Assembly (NCBI GenBank): GCA_023150895.1 | Contig: JAKLJY010000067.1 | Span: 1-41,816 of the forward strand | Direction: 5' to 3' | DNA length: 41,816 nt | DNA from: Myxococcota bacterium | GTDB taxonomy: Bacteria > Myxococcota_A > Bradymonadia > UBA7976 > UBA1532 | Shown: positions 41,463 to 41,816 of the stretch, one piece after another | Position numbering within the stretch: the stretch's first letter is position 1 | Layout of the letters: every line of letters starts with the position of its first letter | Notes under the pieces: generated by a model | The model's input: only the letters and a program-made list of their open reading frames with translations | Database searches by the model: none | What the model was told of the DNA's origin: nothing | Made by a program: the position numbers and the translations under genes

Positions 41463-41816
41463 GTGCCCGCCATCACCCGACTGAGACTGCGCGTCCTCGC
41501 GCTCGGCCTGACGGCGAGCGGGTGCACGGGCCTCGGCGCCTACGACGCGCCCTGTTACGACGACTCGGCCTGCGAGAACGGCACGATCTGCCGGGGCGGC
41601 GAGTGCGTGCTGGAGTGCGTCGTCGACCGCGAGTGCCCGGCGACCGCGCCGCTCTGCGAGTTCAACCGCTGCACGCCGCGCGCCTCCGCGCCGCCCGACG
41701 CCAGCCCGCTGGCCGATCTCGCTCCGCTCGGTGATTTCTCGGTCGCCCCGACGCCCGACGCCGCGGTCGCCCCGACGCCCGACGCCGCGGTCGCCCCGAC
41801 GCCCGACGCCGCGGTC
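41463..41816 (+). CDS. Cys-rich lipoprotein with PDAAV repeats (3' partial)
   Basis: The frame is open from GTG 41463 (GAGGAG ten bases upstream) to the right edge, 118 residues seen. Signal LRLRVLALGLTASGC gives a lipobox. A Cys-rich segment follows (CYDDSACENGTICRGGECV, then CVVDRECPATAPLCEFNRC), a pattern like the small Cys modules of myxobacterial surface lipoproteins. Pro-Asp-Ala-Ala-Val repeats then run off the window. The linker style matches the lysyl-oxidase-like lipoprotein, so an extracellular enzyme domain may follow outside the window. Confidence 0.8.
   Translation, partial: MPAITRLRLRVLALGLTASGCTGLGAYDAPCYDDSACENGTICRGGECVLECVVDRECPATAPLCEFNRCTPRASAPPDASPLADLAPLGDFSVAPTPDAAVAPTPDAAVAPTPDAAV
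41742..41816 (+). repeat. 24-bp perfect tandem repeat encoding VAPTPDAA
   Basis: Three identical 24-bp units occupy 41742-41765, 41766-41789 and 41790-41813, and the array continues off the window. Unlike the older-looking linker repeats elsewhere in the window these copies have no silent differences, which suggests recent expansion. Confidence 0.9.

Noticed and set aside
39878-41734. Long plus-strand frame opposite gltX
   Set aside because: gltX on the minus strand has HIGH and KMSKS-type motifs. The plus frame is antisense and runs out of phase with the real lipoprotein start at 41463.

Overview
The window is GC-rich DNA (roughly 70 %) from what looks like a Myxococcota-type (former deltaproteobacterial) bacterium. 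This is an inference from content: lipoproteins with long Pro-Asp-Ala-Ala-Val linkers, a thrombospondin type-3 repeat lipoprotein, collagen-like and Cys-rich surface proteins, LPP20-type lipoproteins, a lipid-anchored lysyl-oxidase-like protein and a carotenoid cluster with crtC/crtD and a CruA-type cyclase. No 16S gene or other marker fixes the species.

Region 1 (1-9478) is the right end of a prophage or phage-like integrated element. It starts inside a collagen-like fibre gene, then has small membrane (lysis-type) genes and a RelBE/ParDE-type toxin-antitoxin pair. A divergent lysogeny switch follows: a CI-like repressor on the minus strand and a Cro/YdaS-like regulator on the plus strand. 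The repressor leads a four-gene minus-strand operon that also encodes a two-helix membrane protein and two tandem paralogous small beta-rich proteins of unknown role. The plus-strand early operon runs through tiny unknown genes, a replication-initiator-like protein with a possible internal origin, three zinc-ribbon proteins, an excisionase and a tyrosine integrase. The element abuts the 3' end of a tRNA-Leu(CAA), the probable integration site. The other end lies outside the window.

Region 2 (9491-17222) is chromosomal: a lipoprotein with a complete lysyl-oxidase active-site pattern, an SPFH/zinc-ribbon protein, a DprE1/DprE2-like epimerase pair, and three lipoproteins, one clearly LPP20-like, around an intergenic region with a striking hairpin and direct repeat.

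Region 3 (17246-27192) is a complete-looking carotenoid cluster. crtE diverges from crtD-crtC-glycosyltransferase-crtZ. A converging operon, crtI-crtB-cruA-acyltransferase, meets it tail to tail. Together the genes predict GGPP to phytoene to lycopene, cyclisation of one end, hydration and 3,4-desaturation of the other, then glycosylation and acylation: a monocyclic carotenoid glycoside ester. The two divergent promoter regions share an identical 11-mer.

Region 4 (27227-41816) holds a secreted protein of unknown function, galT-like and glgA genes, a propionyl-CoA carboxylase beta subunit, a di-haem cytochrome c peroxidase-like lipoprotein, a Pro/Ala-rich anchored protein, a large collagen-like/Cys-rich secreted protein, the thrombospondin type-3 repeat lipoprotein, a MORN-repeat lipoprotein, gltX, and a lipoprotein running off the right edge.

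There is no stretch over 300 bases without a gene. No CRISPR array, rRNA gene or insertion sequence was seen.
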